Shown here in pieces: positions 13,109 to 13,145 of a DNA stretch of 13,145 nucleotides. The DNA is from a bacterium (GTDB taxonomy: Bacteria > Chloroflexota > Dormibacteria > Aeolococcales > Bog-877), in NCBI GenBank assembly GCA_021798435.1, contig JAJZGN010000032.1, positions 1 through 13,145 of the forward strand, read 5' to 3'. Made by a program: the position numbers and the translations under genes. The notes below the pieces were generated by a model. It worked only from the letters and a program-made list of their open reading frames with translations. It had not been told where the DNA came from and made no database searches. How positions within the stretch are numbered: the stretch's first letter is position 1; every line of letters starts with the position of its first letter.

Positions 13109-13145
13109 CGGATGGGCCTCCCTTGGCGCTGAGCGGGGCCGCCCG

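Noticed and set aside
1..13145. CRISPR array, tRNA or rRNA gene, integrase or phage genes
   Set aside because: No regularly spaced repeats, cloverleaf with a conserved T-loop, ribosomal RNA sequence, or recombinase/phage protein motifs were seen on either strand.

Overview
The window is very GC-rich chromosomal DNA (about 70% or more over most of it). It has GTG and TTG starts, short intergenic gaps and several genes with no Shine-Dalgarno but a -10 hexamer 5-7 nt before the start codon. This style, plus a DUF2342-type zinc metalloprotease (a family known mainly from actinobacteria and relatives), an MMPL exporter and a sarcosine-oxidase-like flavoenzyme, points to an actinobacterium or a related high-GC Terrabacteria lineage (Chloroflexota/Dormibacterota type). 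The lineage is inferred, not proven. No rRNA, tRNA, CRISPR array, phage gene or recognisable transposase was seen.

Layout. (1) 1-1652: the 3' part of a GNAT acetyltransferase gene, then a DUF2342-like zincin whose putative -10 box overlaps the GNAT stop codon. (2) 1696-6512: a tightly packed plus-strand operon. It holds a putative 21-codon leader peptide, a 512-aa protein with two DUF4388-like domains behind a long acidic Pro/Ala/Glu linker, a class I SAM methyltransferase, a small CxC...CxxC protein, a CitE-like CoA-ester lyase and a cystathionine gamma-synthase-family PLP enzyme. Four of its five junctions are 4-nt stop/start overlaps; the fifth has its own candidate promoter. (3) 6485-9469: a divergent TetR regulator and MMPL exporter pair sharing a perfect 22-bp palindromic operator. 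(4) 9496-11177: a small basic orphan protein, a 341-bp gap with no convincing gene, and an EamA/DMT transporter. (5) 11185-11872: a minus-strand VOC (bleomycin-resistance-like) gene of clearly lower GC, bracketed by a perfect 20-bp inverted repeat, which looks like an acquired cassette. (6) 11934-13082: a monomeric sarcosine oxidase/N-methyltryptophan oxidase-like flavoenzyme lacking three family-typical FAD or substrate contacts.

How the parts fit. The TetR/MMPL pair is a classic self-regulated export module. The 1.7-6.5 kb operon couples two metabolic enzymes to a methyltransferase and to a two-domain protein of a type often found in signalling or motility contexts; its shared purpose is not evident from sequence. 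The most unusual structures are the inverted-repeat-flanked VOC cassette, the recurrent leaderless promoter architecture, the leader peptide overlapping the start of the DUF4388-like gene, and the altered active-site residues of the flavoenzyme.
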